From: Lachnospiraceae bacterium
GTDB lineage: Bacteria; Bacillota; Clostridia; Lachnospirales; Lachnospiraceae
Assembly: GCA_017625255.1 (NCBI GenBank)
Contig: JAGALK010000111.1
Location: forward strand, 1-64,000
DNA: 64,000 nucleotides
Direction: 5' to 3'
A model generated the notes under the pieces. The model was not told where the DNA came from and made no database searches. It saw nothing but the letters and a program-made list of their open reading frames with translations. Positions 63,592 through 64,000 of this stretch are shown piece by piece (position 1 is the stretch's first letter; each line of letters starts with the position of its first letter). The position numbers and the translations under genes were made by a program.

Positions 63592-63806
63592 GGATATTCG
63601 GTTTTAATGTTGCTTGCACCTGTGATGTAATCAAGGGAAACATTATAGAATTTAGCAAGGATTAGAATGTTGTCAATGGGTATTCTGGTCTTGCCGCTTT
63701 CATAGTCTGCATAGGTTCTTTGTCCTATATGCAATAGGTCTGCAACCTTCTGTTGTGTCAATGAATTATCCTCTCGAATTGCTCTTATTCGCTCATTATA
63801 TTTCAT
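63582..63806 (-). CDS. small XRE-family repressor
   Basis: About 74 residues, essentially one helix-turn-helix domain: SLTQQKVADLLHIGQRTYAD followed by YESGKTRIPIDNILILAKFY, then VSLDYITG. The ATG at 63806 lies seven bases after AGAGGT; the GTG at 63815 is too close to it. It is divergent from the gene at 63931, and two like palindromes stand between the two, so it probably represses that gene and perhaps itself. Confidence 0.88.
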   Translation of the reverse strand: MKYNERIRAIREDNSLTQQKVADLLHIGQRTYADYESGKTRIPIDNILILAKFYNVSLDYITGASNIKTEYPKE

Positions 63807-63851
63807 AGTCAACACCTCTTGAATGCATTATAAAAAAGATAGGAATAAATA

Positions 63852-63880
63852 TTGACAAATAGAGTTATAAACTCTAATAT
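63852..63880 (+). promoter_or_regulatory. promoter of the gene at the right edge
   Basis: -35 TTGACA (63852-63857), 17-bp spacer, -10 TAATAT (63875-63880). Operator 1 lies between the two hexamers and touches the -10. Confidence 0.85.
63860..63876. promoter_or_regulatory. operator 1 (XRE-type palindrome)
   Basis: A 17-bp palindrome, TAGAGTTATAAACTCTA, with perfect seven-base arms. It sits in the promoter spacer, so a bound repressor would block RNA polymerase. Confidence 0.82.
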
Positions 63881-63891
63881 TATGTATAAAA

Positions 63892-63908
63892 TAGAGTTAT
63901 TTACTCTA
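63892..63908. promoter_or_regulatory. operator 2 (XRE-type palindrome)
   Basis: A 17-bp palindrome, TAGAGTTATTTACTCTA, sharing the arms TAGAGT and ACTCTA with operator 1. The centres are 32 bp apart, about three helical turns, which suits cooperative binding. Confidence 0.82.
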
Positions 63909-63930
63909 AAGAGAGAAGGTGAAGAAGAAA

Positions 63931-64000
63931 ATGAGCAATGAAGAGATTATGAAAGTTGTAAAACCTGTTATTTGTAGACAGTTAAAAAGTCCAGCATCAG
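63931..64000 (+). CDS. unknown gene, 5' end only (cut by window edge)
   Basis: An ATG after GAAGGTG opens a frame (MSNEEIMKVVKPVICRQLKS) that runs to the end of the window, 23 codons so far. It is too short to classify. The strong promoter and twin operators show that it is a real, tightly repressed gene divergent from an XRE regulator. Confidence 0.7.
   Translation, partial: MSNEEIMKVVKPVICRQLKSPAS

Overview
The window looks like a stretch of chromosome from a low-GC Firmicute, most likely a motile gut-type member of the Lachnospiraceae. This is inferred from AT-rich DNA, strong AGGAGG-type ribosome binding sites, consensus TTGACA/TATAAT promoters, a tyrosine T-box, many two-component and cell-surface genes, and several small families (DUF4321, DUF6472-like, DUF6106-like) that I associate with that family. 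No phage or plasmid backbone, transposase, integrase or CRISPR array was seen.

Layout. 1-666: the 3' end of a 23S rRNA, then tRNA-Asn, tRNA-Glu and tRNA-Cys; no 5S gene follows the 23S. 704-9046: a glucosyltransferase-like membrane protein, a large secreted GH43-type glycoside hydrolase interrupted by one in-frame TGA, and an ECF sigma factor paired with a membrane beta-propeller protein. This segment is closed by a second, identical tRNA-Cys (9244-9314). 9514-17267: glucuronate use (uxuA, uxuB, then a GH2 beta-glucuronidase with the NxK carboxylate signature), interleaved with T-box-controlled tyrS, a YoaK-family protein and an unknown charged coiled-coil protein. 17303-26319: an SNF2 helicase, two paralogous secreted repeat proteins, and an ECF sigma factor fused to a membrane segment and a Pro/Glu-rich tail. 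26371-34571: a complete phosphate-starvation regulon (pstSCAB, phoU, a Na/Pi cotransporter, phoP, phoR), with PhoP-box-like arrays of TTTACA at 11-bp spacing before pstS and before the cotransporter. 34646-38554: a zinc-ribbon protein, a 7TM hybrid histidine kinase with receiver and HPt-like domains, and a single receiver protein. 38670-49950: metG, a glutathione peroxidase, YitT, a TetR regulator, a shortened SDR, a chemoreceptor split by a frameshift, a flavin-type PPOX protein, a YjbR protein, a TSUP exporter, a DUF368 protein and a second Na/Pi cotransporter. 50222-60681: a PilZ protein, a small membrane protein, a CgeB-like glycosyltransferase, a two-gene SufC/SufBD unit resembling the minimal SUF-like (SMS) system, an HTH/zinc-ribbon protein, sbcDC, murI and a CPA2 antiporter. 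60674-64000: TraX, a small Cys-rich protein, a PnuC-like transporter behind an attenuator, an aldo/keto reductase, and an XRE repressor divergent from a gene cut by the window edge, with two matching palindromic operators between them.

The most interesting items are the Pho-box architecture together with a PstS whose two halves are in circularly permuted order, the membrane-tethered sigma factor beside the repeat proteins, the minimal Fe-S assembly pair, the PnuC leader, the twin operators at the right edge, and two broken genes (GH43, chemoreceptor). I did not find a clearly new defence or mobile system.
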